A stretch of 64,000 bases of DNA from Hoeflea phototrophica DFL-43 (GTDB lineage Bacteria > Pseudomonadota > Alphaproteobacteria > Rhizobiales > Rhizobiaceae). The stretch is taken from NCBI RefSeq assembly GCF_000154705.2, contig NZ_CM002917.1, forward strand, positions 1,816,461-1,880,460. Reading direction: 5' to 3'. Below are positions 18,616-27,468 of this stretch, one piece after another. The first letter of the stretch is position 1. Each line of letters starts with the position of its first letter. The notes beneath the pieces were generated by a model, which did not search any database, was not told the DNA's origin, and saw only the letters and a program-made list of their open reading frames with translations. Both the position numbers and the translations under genes were made by a program.

Positions 18616-19587
18616 ATGATCCGTTCTGTAGTTCGCGGTTTTGGGGCACAGTTGCCCGAGCGGGTAATGAAAAACAGTGACCTCGAGAGCATTGTCGAAA
18701 CCAATGACGACTGGATTGTCCAGCGCACCGGCATTCGTCAGCGCCACATCGCCGGCGAGCAGGAGACTACAGCGTCGCTGGGGGAAATGGCCGCGCGGGC
18801 CGCTCTCGAGCGGGCCAACATGACGCCAGCCGATATCGACCTGATCATCTGCGCAACCTCGACGCCCGACAACACCTTTCCCGCCACTGCGGTCAACATT
18901 CAGGATCGTCTCGGCATGCACCATGGCGCGGCCTTTGATGTTCAGGCCGTCTGTTCCGGCTTCGTGTTCGCTGTCACCACTGCGGACAGCTACATCAAGT
19001 CGGGCCTCGCGCGCCGGGTCCTGGTGATCGGCGCAGAGACGTTCTCGCGCATTCTCGACTGGACTGACCGGACAACCTGCGTGCTGTTCGGCGACGGCGC
19101 CGGCGCGATCGTGCTGGAAGCCGAAGAGGGAAGTGGAACCGTTGCCGACCGGGGTGTTCTGACGGCGCATTTGCGCTCCGATGGCGCCCACCGCAAGAAG
19201 CTCTATGTTGATGGCGGCCCGTCAACCACGGGGACTGTCGGTCATTTGCGCATGGAGGGCCGCGAGGTTTTCAAACATGCCGTCGGCATGATCACCGATG
19301 TGATCGAAGCGGCCTACGGGGCCACCGGGCTGGGCTCTGAAGATATCGATTGGTTCGTACCGCATCAGGCGAACCGTCGGATTATTGACGCTTCGGCGAA
19401 AAAGCTCGGGATTGATGATAAAAAAGTAGTAATTACCGTGGATAAGCATGGAAACACATCAGCCGCCTCAATCCCGCTGGCGCTCAATGATGCCGCTTCC
19501 GACGGTCGTATCAAAAAAGGCGATCTGGTCCTTCTGGAGGCCATGGGCGGCGGTTTTACATGGGGTTCAGTGCTTCTGCGTTGGTAA
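18616..19587 (+). CDS. fabH: beta-ketoacyl-ACP synthase III
   Basis: 323 residues. The catalytic triad is visible: Cys113 (Val-Cys-Ser-Gly-Phe), His250 (Val-Pro-His-Gln-Ala-Asn) and Asn280 (Gly-Asn-Thr-Ser-Ala-Ala-Ser). It condenses acetyl-CoA with malonyl-ACP to start fatty-acid synthesis. Directly downstream of plsX, the standard arrangement. The following 168 bases contain the ihfA promoter. Confidence 0.97.
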   Translation: MIRSVVRGFGAQLPERVMKNSDLESIVETNDDWIVQRTGIRQRHIAGEQETTASLGEMAARAALERANMTPADIDLIICATSTPDNTFPATAVNIQDRLGMHHGAAFDVQAVCSGFVFAVTTADSYIKSGLARRVLVIGAETFSRILDWTDRTTCVLFGDGAGAIVLEAEEGSGTVADRGVLTAHLRSDGAHRKKLYVDGGPSTTGTVGHLRMEGREVFKHAVGMITDVIEAAYGATGLGSEDIDWFVPHQANRRIIDASAKKLGIDDKKVVITVDKHGNTSAASIPLALNDAASDGRIKKGDLVLLEAMGGGFTWGSVLLRW

Positions 19588-19674
19588 AAATTAATGCTTA
19601 AAATAGTTTGAGCTGCATCCCGCGCGTAGTTTTCAGTCTCGCTAGCGTAAAGCCTCGGCGATGATCAGAGTTGC

Positions 19675-19703
19675 TTGACCTTCCCAGGGATGACCCATAT
19701 TCT
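19675..19703 (+). promoter_or_regulatory. candidate sigma-70-type promoter of ihfA
   Basis: TTGACC (19675-19680), a 17-base spacer, then TATTCT (19698-19703). This would give a leader of about 45 bases before the ihfA ATG at 19756. Consensus match only; no mapped start. Confidence 0.5.
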
Positions 19704-19755
19704 TCCTGAAATGCATTTCAGGGCAGCGGGGAAGCTGACCGGTTTGGTGGACTTT

Positions 19756-20079
19756 ATGAGTGGAAAAACGATCACCAGAGCTGATCTTGCTGAAGCGGTT
19801 TTCCGCAAGGTAGGGCTGTCGAGAACAGAATCCGCCGAACTTGTTGAAATGGTTCTTGAGGAAGTGTCCAATTCGATTGTGCGCGGAGAGAGCGTGAAGC
19901 TGTCGTCTTTCGCGACTTTTCAGGTGCGTGAGAAGAAAGAACGGATCGGCCGGAACCCCAAGACCGGCGAGGAAGTGCCGATCAGCCCACGTCGGGTGAT
20001 GACGTTCAAGGCATCAAATGTGCTTAAGAACCGGGTGCTCAAGGGCCACTTGGCACGCAAGGGCAAGGGCAAGCCCTGA
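19756..20079 (+). CDS. ihfA: integration host factor subunit alpha
   Basis: 107 residues, the size of a DNA-bending HU/IHF subunit. The beta-arm motif [12 protein letters not shown] and the C-terminal Arg-Arg-Val-Met-Thr-Phe-Lys-Ala-Ser are typical of IHF-alpha. The start at 19756 gives the family N-terminus Met-Ser-Gly-Lys-Thr-Ile-Thr-Arg-Ala; the frame is open further upstream but would include the promoter. IHF commonly assists integrase reactions, which is relevant to the prophage in this window. It lies between fabH and the MerR gene, a conserved rhizobial order. Confidence 0.94.
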   Translation: MSGKTITRADLAEAVFRKVGLSRTESAELVEMVLEEVSNSIVRGESVKLSSFATFQVREKKERIGRNPKTGEEVPISPRRVMTFKASNVLKNRVLKGHLARKGKGKP

Positions 20080-20357
20080 CCGGAACCCGTTTGATATCGG
20101 CCAAAGCCTTGGAGTGAACGACAATCGATCGCTCCAGATCATTCAAGAACGAGCACCATTCCAGCCCATCCCGGACTTGATATTCGTTTGGCAAAGCGTT
20201 GAAGTATGAGAAGCCCGATGGCGCTCTCAGCGATTCGTCCTGTACGGTCGGATTGATATGAGTCCTTGGGGCAGTGCGGCTCCTGTACATTGCCGCGAAG
20301 GCTTCGCGCCTGGGCCGGAAACGGCCCACAATTGTGGTTGAATCACGGAGTTGCCCC

Positions 20358-20906
20358 ATGGACAAAAGCCCTGACGCATTCCGGACCATATCCGAGGTCG
20401 CCGACGACCTCGATCTTCCACAGCATGTGCTCAGATTCTGGGAGACAAGGTTTACTCAGATCAAGCCGATGAAGCGCGGCGGCGGACGTCGTTATTATCG
20501 GCCGGACGATGTCGAACTGCTCAAGGGAATTCGGACGCTGCTTTATGATCAGGGCTACACCATCAAGGGTGTCCAGAAACTGCTCAAGCAAAACGGCAAC
20601 AAGTTCGTCATCGCAATCGGTTCCGGCGACATGGCCGCCGTCGAGGCGTTGTCCACCAGCATCGCTGAGGACAAGCCGCCGGCGCCCCGTGCTGCCGCTG
20701 GGGCGGAAGAGGACCAGCTCGTCGGCAAGGCCCGGTTGCCATCAACACGGCGCTTTTTCGGGCTTGGCGGAGACGCGGGCAAACCCGGGGAAGAAGCGCA
20801 CGAGCCTGACAGCAAGGCCGGGATGTCACGCGATGACAGGGCGCTGCTTCAAGAAGCGCTCTATGATCTCCTCGAGTGCAAACGGCTTCTCGACCAGGTC
20901 CGCTGA
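20358..20906 (+). CDS. MerR-family transcriptional regulator
   Basis: 182 residues. The N-terminal MerR winged helix (about 8-77) shows Ile-Ser-Glu-Val-Ala-Asp-Asp-Leu ... Leu-Arg-Phe-Trp-Glu-Thr-Arg-Phe and Arg-Arg-Tyr-Tyr-Arg-Pro-Asp-Asp-Val. The C-terminal half is a charged, Ala/Gly-rich stretch ending in a short helix, with no Cys ligand-binding motif, so the effector is unknown. The start at 20358 has a GGAG 7 bases before it. The 278 bases between ihfA and this gene hold two small hairpins (about 20293-20307 and 20311-20328) and no ORF. Confidence 0.88.
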   Translation: MDKSPDAFRTISEVADDLDLPQHVLRFWETRFTQIKPMKRGGGRRYYRPDDVELLKGIRTLLYDQGYTIKGVQKLLKQNGNKFVIAIGSGDMAAVEALSTSIAEDKPPAPRAAAGAEEDQLVGKARLPSTRRFFGLGGDAGKPGEEAHEPDSKAGMSRDDRALLQEALYDLLECKRLLDQVR

Positions 20907-21047
20907 TTTACCAGGCGCGATGACATGCTGCCACTGCGCGATCCACAAAGCCCTCACGTTATCCCTCTCATGCCCGTCGGGCATCCGGGAGCAGCTCCCA
21001 ATCGATGCGGTGAGCGCGCTGAACGCTTCGGCACGTGTGGCGGAGCG

Positions 21048-22046
21048 TCACGAATTGGCAGTGAAACCCTCAAAATACGACCTCAAATCCTCCCGGGAGA
21101 ATTGGGTCTCGATCTCTTCGGGCGTCATTGTTTTGGGGCCGAACCAGGGAAATTTGCGGTCATCGAAACTCTCGGTCAGGAAGTCGATGAAGTTCCTGTG
21201 CCGGGCGCTTTTGGTAACCTCGGGATGTGTGGCAAGCCAGATCTCGACCCGGAAATCGAAACCCAGGTCGATATGCTCGACATTGCCGCCAATCGCACGT
21301 GCGTAGTTGGGCATCAGGCCGATACCCGCCCCCTTGGCAACCGCCCAGTAATGGGCCGATGAGAAATTGGTTTTCATGCGAACCATGCGGTTGGCAATCT
21401 GGGGCCCGAAGATCTTGTCCAGCTCATATCCGCGCAACTGGTCCGTCTGCTGCTCGACCACACGGTGATTGACCATGTCCGCGACGTTTTTGGGATGTCC
21501 GAATCTTTCGAGATAGCTCCGGCTGGCAAAGGGTTTGAGATGCAGATAGCCAAGCCGTTTGGTCTTGAGTTCCGGGCGGTTGGGGCGTTCGAGTTGCACC
21601 GAGATATCAGCTTCCATCCGCAAGACGTCGACCGAGCGCATGGCGCATTGCAGCTCGATCCGGTTCTGAGCGCCGGTATCGTTCATGTAATCGACAATGC
21701 GTGGTGTCAGCCAGAAGCTCCCGAGCCCCTCGGTGATGGCCAGCCTGATCGGTCCGTTGGCGTCCCGTTCAGCCATTGAGGCCACGCGCCACATGTCCGA
21801 GACGGAGTTTTCGACATCACGGGCGGCCAGCACGACCCTTCGGCCCTCATCGGTCAGCCTCACGCCTTCGGATTCTCGAAACAGCAGCGGATACCCCAAT
21901 ATGTCTTCGAGACGGGATATTGTTCTTCGCACTGTGTTGACGGACATGCCAAGTTCTTCGGCCGCCTTGCGAAAGCTGTAAAGCCTGGCGACGGCGAGAA
22001 ATACCCGAATGCTGTTCCAGTCCGCGTTACGCCATTGGTGTTCCAT
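21048..22046 (-). CDS. LysR-type transcriptional regulator
   Basis: 332 residues. The N-terminal winged helix (about 9-70) has Phe-Leu-Ala-Val-Ala ... Phe-Arg-Lys-Ala-Ala-Glu-Glu-Leu-Gly-Met-Ser-Val-Asn-Thr-Val-Arg-Arg. The rest is a LysR-type effector-binding domain. The target is unknown. It is divergent from the GNAT-domain gene at 22131 with only 84 bases between, the usual layout when a LysR protein controls its neighbour. The palindrome at 22107 lies in that gap. Confidence 0.86.
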   Translation of the reverse strand: MEHQWRNADWNSIRVFLAVARLYSFRKAAEELGMSVNTVRRTISRLEDILGYPLLFRESEGVRLTDEGRRVVLAARDVENSVSDMWRVASMAERDANGPIRLAITEGLGSFWLTPRIVDYMNDTGAQNRIELQCAMRSVDVLRMEADISVQLERPNRPELKTKRLGYLHLKPFASRSYLERFGHPKNVADMVNHRVVEQQTDQLRGYELDKIFGPQIANRMVRMKTNFSSAHYWAVAKGAGIGLMPNYARAIGGNVEHIDLGFDFRVEIWLATHPEVTKSARHRNFIDFLTESFDDRKFPWFGPKTMTPEEIETQFSREDLRSYFEGFTANS

Positions 22047-22106
22047 GGGTGGAACTCTCTGTGCTCGAATTTGCCAAAGTCATACGGTCCGAGTGTGGCT
22101 AAGGTG

Positions 22107-22121
22107 CCCCTAATTTAGGGG
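22107..22121. promoter_or_regulatory. 15-bp palindrome overlapping the ribosome-binding site of the GNAT gene
   Basis: CCCCTAA-T-TTAGGGG has perfect 7-base arms. Its right arm forms the GGGG of the GGGGAG ribosome-binding site, 9 bases before the ATG at 22131. It could be a LysR operator in the divergent promoter gap or an RNA hairpin that masks the ribosome-binding site. Confidence 0.4.
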
Positions 22122-22130
22122 AGCTAACCT

Positions 22131-23351
22131 ATGCCGACCACACCAGAAGATAGTCTTTCTTCATCGAATGCAAGTCTACTTAGAACCGAAGCGGCACAGG
22201 AGGCCGAGCGGATGCTTCGTGCCGCAGCCCTCGTAACGGTCACCAACAGGCTCGAGCGGACGGATGTTCCGAGACTGCTGGAAGCCGCAGGCAAAGCCAT
22301 CGGCCAGCTTGCGGCCCCCGAAACGGTGATCCGCGTCGGCGAAAAGAACCCTGATGCCATCTGGCTGTTCGCCCGTCGGGGCCGGTCCCGGCCCGAGGGC
22401 TTCATGTCCGCGCTTCTTCTCAATGAAAAGGGCCGGTCGGCCTTGTTGGAAGGCGGTCTCGATCTGCTCGATCCGCAGGATGAGTATCTGGTCAGTCAGC
22501 ACGAGCGTCCCGCGGCGATCTATGTCTGGGCCAGTTACACACCCGGAGTCCTTGCAGCGGGCATCAATCGTGTGATGGACCGCTTTGATTCACCGCATTA
22601 TGCCGACGCGGATGTGATCTCGACGTCTTTCACCATCCGTGGGCACCGTGCAATGGTGCGCCGGGGTTTCGAGCAGGGTGTCTGGCATGATGGCCGGTTT
22701 CTGGACGATTTCTACATGATCCCCCGGCGTCCCAAGACCCTTGCTGAACGTTTGCCACGCTACGCGACACACGACTCCACGCTCAGGCCCACGGGCATCC
22801 GGGTGGTCAATGATTTTGATGACATGATGCGTATCGCGGCAATCCGCTCAGCCGTATATATCGGCGAGCAGGCCTGTCCTTATGATGAAGAGTTCGATGG
22901 AAACGATCTGGCGTCGACCCATCTGCTGGCGTTCATCGACAACGAGCCGGTTGGCTGCATGCGGATACGGTTCTTCGGCGATTTTGCCAAGATGGAACGG
23001 CTCGCCGTCCGCAAGGAGTACCGCCGTTCACGCGCTGCATTCGATCTGGTCCGCGCCAGTGTGGCTCTGTGCAAGGAGAAGGGGTACCGGCGGATTTATG
23101 GCCATGCGCGCCAGGATTACCTGCCTTTCTGGCAGAGCTTCGGCTTCAAGGTCAACGAAAACGGCGCACCGTTTGCCTTTTCCGACCAGGTGTTTGTGGA
23201 GATGGTCGATGACATTGAACCGTCACCCACCGCTCTCTCGCTCAAGGACGGCCCCTATCGCCTGATCCGTCCGGAGGGGCACTGGCACAAACCAGGTCCG
23301 CTGGAACTCTCAGCGGATCGGCAAAACGCGCTTCACACCGCGCAAGTCTAG
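22131..23351 (+). CDS. GNAT-domain acyltransferase-like protein
   Basis: 406 residues. The C-terminal part (about 215-345) resembles a GNAT / acyl-homoserine-lactone-synthase-like fold: Ile-Arg-Ser-Ala-Val-Tyr-Ile-Gly-Glu-Gln, then Gly-Cys-Met-Arg-Ile-Arg-Phe-Phe, Met-Glu-Arg-Leu-Ala-Val-Arg-Lys-Glu-Tyr-Arg-Arg-Ser, and a Tyr-Leu-Pro-Phe-Trp-Gln-Ser-Phe-Gly-Phe end. The N-terminal 200 residues are of a type I do not recognise. The acceptor is unknown; N-acyl amino acid synthases have a similar core. It is probably controlled by the divergent LysR protein and co-transcribed with the small gene at 23363. Confidence 0.72.
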   Translation: MPTTPEDSLSSSNASLLRTEAAQEAERMLRAAALVTVTNRLERTDVPRLLEAAGKAIGQLAAPETVIRVGEKNPDAIWLFARRGRSRPEGFMSALLLNEKGRSALLEGGLDLLDPQDEYLVSQHERPAAIYVWASYTPGVLAAGINRVMDRFDSPHYADADVISTSFTIRGHRAMVRRGFEQGVWHDGRFLDDFYMIPRRPKTLAERLPRYATHDSTLRPTGIRVVNDFDDMMRIAAIRSAVYIGEQACPYDEEFDGNDLASTHLLAFIDNEPVGCMRIRFFGDFAKMERLAVRKEYRRSRAAFDLVRASVALCKEKGYRRIYGHARQDYLPFWQSFGFKVNENGAPFAFSDQVFVEMVDDIEPSPTALSLKDGPYRLIRPEGHWHKPGPLELSADRQNALHTAQV

Positions 23352-23362
23352 AGGGATTGGTT

Positions 23363-23632
23363 ATGGAAGACGTCGATTCCGGTTCCTACGCCTGGATCAT
23401 CCGAACGCTGGTGACATGCCGGGAGGAGGCCGATCGACTCGAACGGAGCAGCCTGAGCAACTTGATCAACATGGCGGTGCTGCAAACCGCCTTGGATTGG
23501 GAGGGCGCGGAGCCGTCGAGGAGCGATGAAACAAGCCTCGATGCTTTGTTGCGCTTGAAAATGAAACTCGCGTTTTCAGAACGGAGCGACAATGTCGTCC
23601 TTCTGGGCTCGAAAACCGCCGGGGAAGCCTAA
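23363..23632 (+). CDS. small hypothetical protein
   Basis: 89 residues, acidic, predicted helical, no cysteines or motifs I recognise. It begins 11 bases after the GNAT-domain gene with a good GAGGG box 7 bases before the ATG, so the two form an operon. An in-frame TTG at 23357 is less likely. Its role may relate to the GNAT protein, but nothing in the sequence shows how. Confidence 0.6.
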   Translation: MEDVDSGSYAWIIRTLVTCREEADRLERSSLSNLINMAVLQTALDWEGAEPSRSDETSLDALLRLKMKLAFSERSDNVVLLGSKTAGEA

Positions 23633-23741
23633 CGTCCTGCGGTTTGCCGGGTGGGTGCATGGGTTGACGCCACCGTCCGCGGCGCACCCACCCGGTTCAG
23701 AATTGAGGGATTGCCGTGTTTGCGGCAGATCCCCGTACATT

Positions 23742-23778
23742 AAAAAACCCGGACTGCTGAGTGCAGGCCGGGTTTTCC
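23742..23778. terminator. intrinsic terminator
   Basis: AAAACCCGG (23744-23752) pairs with CCGGGTTTT (23768-23776), with an inner CTGC/GCAG pairing, followed by TCCTTTTG. It lies between the convergent GNAT operon and the TadG-like gene and can serve both. Confidence 0.82.
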
Positions 23779-23802
23779 TTTTGTGTGCTCTGGAGTGCCT
23801 GT

Positions 23803-25428
23803 TCAGGATGTCAGGCGCAGCTTGACCACACCTTTCTTGATGGCGTCGAAGATCGGCGTCAGCTGCTGCCGGGACGGGGCGTCGAAATAGTGTGCCGAAC
23901 TCGTTGCGCATTCCTCCAGCATTTTCCCGGTTCCCACATCCGCTTCCTCAAGCCGGATCGTGTAGATCGTAACACCATCCTCCTTGGCGTTTTCACAGGC
24001 GGCTTTAGTCTTCTTGTCCAGCGCATTGTTGGTCTGACCAATGTTGGCGGCTGTCATCCCGTCCAGGCGACCATCAACGAGGTAGCCCATGCTGGTGTAG
24101 GCTGACCCCAGGTCATTGTTCAGGTTGCCGAATGAGTTCTGCCCATCGGTGAGGAAAATCATGATCTTCTCGACCGATGCATCGCTCTTCGGGGCGCCCT
24201 GGGCAAAGGGTTCCCGGTCCGACAGCACGCGCCAGCCCCACATCACGCCTTCAAGCATGTTGGTGGAGCCGTTTGCCTCCAGCGCCTTGACCGTCGTCCT
24301 GATTTTGCTGAAGTCGGTCGTCAGCGGCACCAGAGGCTCCATTTCGCATCCGAAACCCGGGCCCTTGGGATCCTTCTTGTTCGAGTAGAAATTCGATGGC
24401 GAATTGTCGACCTTCACCTTTTTCCATTTTCCGGTGAGAGCAATCGCGTCATCGGTGTTTTTGGGTTTCTTGTATTCGCCGGTTTTCCCATACCGGGCCA
24501 ACTGATCCTGTTTTTCCGCTTCGGTGGCTTTGTTGCCTTTCACCGGCTTGCCGCCATCAGGAAGGTAGGAGTTGGGATAGCCCCATTTGTTGTCCGGTTC
24601 GTCGATGGCGAAGAACGGAGTAAACAGCGATTTCGGATCTGTAATGTCGGGCACGGTATCTTTTACATCGTGCAAGATTTTGTCGGCGGGAACGCGTGTT
24701 TCGACACAGCCGGGCCACTCCACCTTCAGATGGTTGAACATCGCGAAGCGGCTGAAGTCCGAAGGCAGATCGGATTGCGGGATCGGCGCTTTTGCATCCT
24801 GGTCAATCCAGGCCGCAGCCGGCTTCTTGACCTTGCCCGCACCGTTGATCGTAGGCCCGTATTCTGGTCCGACATTGACAAACCCCGCATAGGGCACGAC
24901 TGCAAACTTGAGCTGTTCCTTGTTGAGGCCCAATGCTTCCATGCCATCAACCAAGCCGATCACCGCATTCTGCAGGGAGGTCAGCTTGCCGCCCAGCATG
25001 GAGCCGGTGGTGTCAAGTACCAGCGCGATTTCATACTTTGTATAGGCGTATGTCGCGGTTGCCTCGGCGCTCACGGCTGCATTCTTTCTGCCCATGAAGC
25101 CACCGAAGACCAGCGCTTGGTCCATGCTGGCCTTGACTGTCGCGTCACCGTCAACCATCGATACGGCAACTTTTGCAACGTTGATGCCGTAGTTGGTGGT
25201 GATCGTGGTTTTCGCCAGTTTCATGGCCTGGGTTTCGCTCATGTCGCCTGCACGCGCGATCAAGAGGGCCGCGGAGTCGACAGCATTCTGAAGCTTGCTC
25301 TTTTCAACGCTCAGCCCGACATAATCGACGGCCAATCCTCCAGCGACCATTACCGGGACGGCAAGAATTCCGAATACCAGCGCAAAGTTGCCAGATGTGT
25401 CCTTCAAAAACGATGACGTATGGTTCAT
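23803..25428 (-). CDS. TadE/TadG-type pilus assembly protein with von Willebrand factor A domain
   Basis: 541 residues. A TadE/G-like N-terminus has Gly-Asn-Phe-Ala-Leu-Val-Phe-Gly followed by one membrane helix (about 15-40). A VWA domain follows with a MIDAS start Asp-Thr-Thr-Gly-Ser-Met (139-144) and a late Phe-Leu-Thr-Asp-Gly-Gln-Asn. A long insertion (about 210-360) separates the two halves of the VWA domain. Such proteins belong to Flp/Tad pilus systems or act as surface minor pilins, exposed to the periplasm. No other tad genes are near. It ends close to the terminator at 23742. Confidence 0.8.
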   Translation of the reverse strand: MNHTSSFLKDTSGNFALVFGILAVPVMVAGGLAVDYVGLSVEKSKLQNAVDSAALLIARAGDMSETQAMKLAKTTITTNYGINVAKVAVSMVDGDATVKASMDQALVFGGFMGRKNAAVSAEATATYAYTKYEIALVLDTTGSMLGGKLTSLQNAVIGLVDGMEALGLNKEQLKFAVVPYAGFVNVGPEYGPTINGAGKVKKPAAAWIDQDAKAPIPQSDLPSDFSRFAMFNHLKVEWPGCVETRVPADKILHDVKDTVPDITDPKSLFTPFFAIDEPDNKWGYPNSYLPDGGKPVKGNKATEAEKQDQLARYGKTGEYKKPKNTDDAIALTGKWKKVKVDNSPSNFYSNKKDPKGPGFGCEMEPLVPLTTDFSKIRTTVKALEANGSTNMLEGVMWGWRVLSDREPFAQGAPKSDASVEKIMIFLTDGQNSFGNLNNDLGSAYTSMGYLVDGRLDGMTAANIGQTNNALDKKTKAACENAKEDGVTIYTIRLEEADVGTGKMLEECATSSAHYFDAPSRQQLTPIFDAIKKGVVKLRLTS

Positions 25429-25908
25429 AAGCGAGATCCCGACCCTGGTTGCTGTATTGATGGTTCAATCTGCCTGTAAGCGAGAAAGCCCCTCCAAAAT
25501 TCCGACCTGTATTTCATTCACAAGTCGCAGAATAATTAGGAGTGTTGAATATTCGGTTGCTGAGGTGGGTAAAAACATTGCTAAAAAAATATGTTAAAAA
25601 CTGACCGGCTTTCCTGCTCCTGCATTGTCTGTTTGACTGGCTTTGTGCAGTCGCTTGTGGTGCGGGCAGGGGCGCGCTGAGCAATGATCCTTCATTCTTC
25701 AAACCTGACTCCACCAGCGCAGCAGGCCTGCATCAGATGCAAAGCGCTATAGCGTCCAGACCGCCGCCAGTTGGATTCGCCCAGCTTTTCTCGACACTCG
25801 ATCGCGTGTTGACTGGCCGGAGTTGGGCCATGGCAGGAGTGTTTTTTCAGCAAATCCCAAAACCGGCCTTGCGCCCAAATCGGTGATGATCTAAGGCCTT
25901 TCACCAGT
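25429..25908. other. intergenic region between the TadG-like gene and the prophage junction
   Basis: 480 bases, AT-rich in the first half (about 25495-25600) and ordinary afterwards. No ORF with a ribosome-binding site and no clear hairpin terminator. The TadG-like gene's promoter should lie in the first part and the promoter of the tRNA-Pro gene just before 25909. Confidence 0.5.
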
Positions 25909-25947
25909 CGGAGCGTAGCGCAGCCCGGTAGCGCACTTGTCTGGGGG
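25909..25947 (+). pseudogene. 5' half of tRNA-Pro(GGG); prophage attachment junction (attL)
   Basis: 39 bases match the 5' part of a proteobacterial tRNA-Pro: acceptor strand CGGAGCG, U8-A9, a complete D-arm with 4-bp GCGC stem, the 5' anticodon strand CTTGT and the loop CTGGGGG with anticodon GGG. After that the expected ACAAG strand, T-arm and CGCTCCG acceptor strand are missing; the following bases are different and run into the integrase gene stop 25 bases on. The tRNA gene is therefore cut in its anticodon loop. This marks the left end of the prophage; the 3' half should be at the right end, outside the window. Confidence 0.7.
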
Positions 25948-25971
25948 GAAGCGACCCCCGTTCCGAAATCC

Positions 25972-27072
25972 TCAATCCTTGCTGACAGTTGCCGCCTCGT
26001 CCCGGTCACCGGTGGGGATATTTGTGGGGATTTTTGTCGCGCTCATGGCATCCATCCTGCGCTTGGCGTCGGCGGCGGTGACGTGGGCGTAGCGCATCGT
26101 CGTCTCGATGCTCGAGTGGCCGAGGATCAGCTGCAGGGCGCGCATGTCGCCGGTGGCGCGCAGGAATCGGGTGGCGAAGGTGTGGCGCAGATCGTGGAAG
26201 CGGAAGCCGATGACGCCAGCCTTCTTGCAGACTCTGGCGAAATGGCTGTTGAGCGCTTCCTCTTCGACCGGGGCGATGTCGCCGCGCTTGTGGTGGATCG
26301 AGCCGCGGCGGATGCGGTGAGTAAAGACTCGCGCGTGCGCGCGAGGCAGCGGCCAGAGCAGGGCGCGCAGCGCGTCCGACAACGGCACGTGGCGGGTCTT
26401 GTCGCCCTTGCCGGTGATGACGATATAGCCGCCATGCCAGTCGATCAGCCGCCATTCGAGGCCCAGGCATTCGGCCATGCGGCAGCCCGACAGCATCGAG
26501 AAGCGCACCAGCTCGGCATAGCCGGGCGCCAGGCGGGCAAACAGCGCCGTCTCCTCCTCGGCGGAAAGCTCGCGCAGCACCTCTTGCCGCTCGCGCAGCA
26601 AATGGTTCTTCCATGCGATGCGCGGCACGGGCTCGTCCCATGCGTCGCGGGCGCGGGTGATGATGGCGCGCAGTCGGGCGGTGGCGGTGCGGTTGACGGT
26701 CGCCGGCGACACGCCATCGGCGCGGCGGGCGGCCACCATTGCGGACACGTCCTGGTTGGTCAGCGATGCGAGCAGACGGTTCTTGCCGAAGTGGCGTTCG
26801 AGCCAGGCGATGTCATGCAGGGTCGAATCGGCATTGGCGTGGTGCTGGCCGGCTTCCAGCCAGTAGCGCGAGACGGCGGCCGCAATCCTCAGCCCGCGGG
26901 CCGGCTGTCCGGCTCGGGCGCGGGCTTCCGCCCTGGCCTCGTCCTTGAGGCGGGCTTCGGTGCGCTCTGCCTCGCGGCGCGACGTTGCGCCAGTATTTCC
27001 TGAATATCGGTGACCCCGGACCGTGAAGTCGTAGGAGAATGTGTCCTGTCCCGGGCGTTTCCAGATCGACAT
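25972..27072 (-). CDS. int: tyrosine site-specific integrase
   Basis: 366 residues. An N-terminal arm-binding region and SAM-like core-binding domain (about 60-160) precede the catalytic domain. The catalytic set is visible: Arg198 (Ser-Gly-Cys-Arg-Met), Lys222 (Gly-Lys-Gly-Asp-Lys-Thr), His293 and Arg296 (His-Asp-Leu-Arg-His), His319 (Leu-Gly-His-Ser-Ser) and the nucleophile Tyr328 (Met-Arg-Tyr-Ala-His). The stop codon lies 25 bases from the tRNA half, the usual layout for integrases that use a tRNA attachment site. It is the last gene of the leftward operon, and its start overlaps the excisionase-like gene by 184 bases. Confidence 0.95.
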   Translation of the reverse strand: MSIWKRPGQDTFSYDFTVRGHRYSGNTGATSRREAERTEARLKDEARAEARARAGQPARGLRIAAAVSRYWLEAGQHHANADSTLHDIAWLERHFGKNRLLASLTNQDVSAMVAARRADGVSPATVNRTATARLRAIITRARDAWDEPVPRIAWKNHLLRERQEVLRELSAEEETALFARLAPGYAELVRFSMLSGCRMAECLGLEWRLIDWHGGYIVITGKGDKTRHVPLSDALRALLWPLPRAHARVFTHRIRRGSIHHKRGDIAPVEEEALNSHFARVCKKAGVIGFRFHDLRHTFATRFLRATGDMRALQLILGHSSIETTMRYAHVTAADAKRRMDAMSATKIPTNIPTGDRDEAATVSKD

Positions 27073-27248
27073 TTGCGCTCTCCCACATAGGCTTCGAGAT
27101 CAGCCGGATCGAACCGCCGGCGCGGCCGCTTGTTGCCGGCGCCGACCTCGACGAACGGCAGATCCCCGCGCGCCACGATCGCCGCCAGCGTGTCGACCGA
27201 GACGGAAAGAAAGGCCGCAGCTCGCGCCGGTGTCAAGAGCGGGGTCAT
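26889..27248 (-). CDS. helix-turn-helix excisionase-like protein
   Basis: 119 residues. The first 57 form a MerR/HTH_17-like DNA-binding domain: Thr-Pro-Ala-Arg-Ala-Ala-Ala-Phe-Leu-Ser-Val-Ser-Val-Asp-Thr-Leu, then Pro-Phe-Val-Glu-Val-Gly ... Arg-Arg-Arg-Phe-Asp-Pro-Ala-Asp-Leu-Glu-Ala-Tyr. The C-terminal half is Arg/Pro/Ala-rich, lies entirely within the overlap with int, and is probably unstructured. Small proteins of this type beside int usually act as excisionases (recombination directionality factors). Its start overlaps the stop of the upstream gene (ATGA), so the two are coupled. Confidence 0.75.
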   Translation of the reverse strand: MTPLLTPARAAAFLSVSVDTLAAIVARGDLPFVEVGAGNKRPRRRFDPADLEAYVGERKCRSGNARDRTHSPTTSRSGVTDIQEILAQRRAARQSAPKPASRTRPGRKPAPEPDSRPAG

Positions 27249-27457
27249 GATGCCGCCCTCTCGGCGCTGCGGTCGCGGGACGTGCGCTTCCAGTCCCGGC
27301 GCGTTTCGCGATAGATGAGCAGCTCTTCGTCGGTGAGGGGCTCATTGCGCTTGCGCTTTGCGCTGGCGGTCCGGAACACGGCGCGGCGCAGGCAGCCCGG
27401 GTCAGTTTCGTCGCAATCGGGCAGGGTGCAGTGGAAGCAGGGGTCAGGCAGGGTCAT
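27245..27457 (-). CDS. small cysteine-rich phage protein
   Basis: 70 residues. The N-terminal half has Cys-Phe-His-Cys ... Cys ... Cys spacing that could hold one zinc ion. The C-terminal half is basic and helical. Start at the ATG 27457, which has an AGGAG box 8 bases before it; a TTG at 27475 opens the frame but lacks support. Four-base overlap with the excisionase-like gene. Function unknown. Confidence 0.6.
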   Translation of the reverse strand: MTLPDPCFHCTLPDCDETDPGCLRRAVFRTASAKRKRNEPLTDEELLIYRETRRDWKRTSRDRSAERAAS

Positions 27458-27468
27458 CGTCCCGCTCC

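Noticed and set aside
25909..25985. Complete tRNA-Pro gene
   Set aside because: The 3' anticodon strand, T-stem and acceptor strand do not pair with the 5' half.
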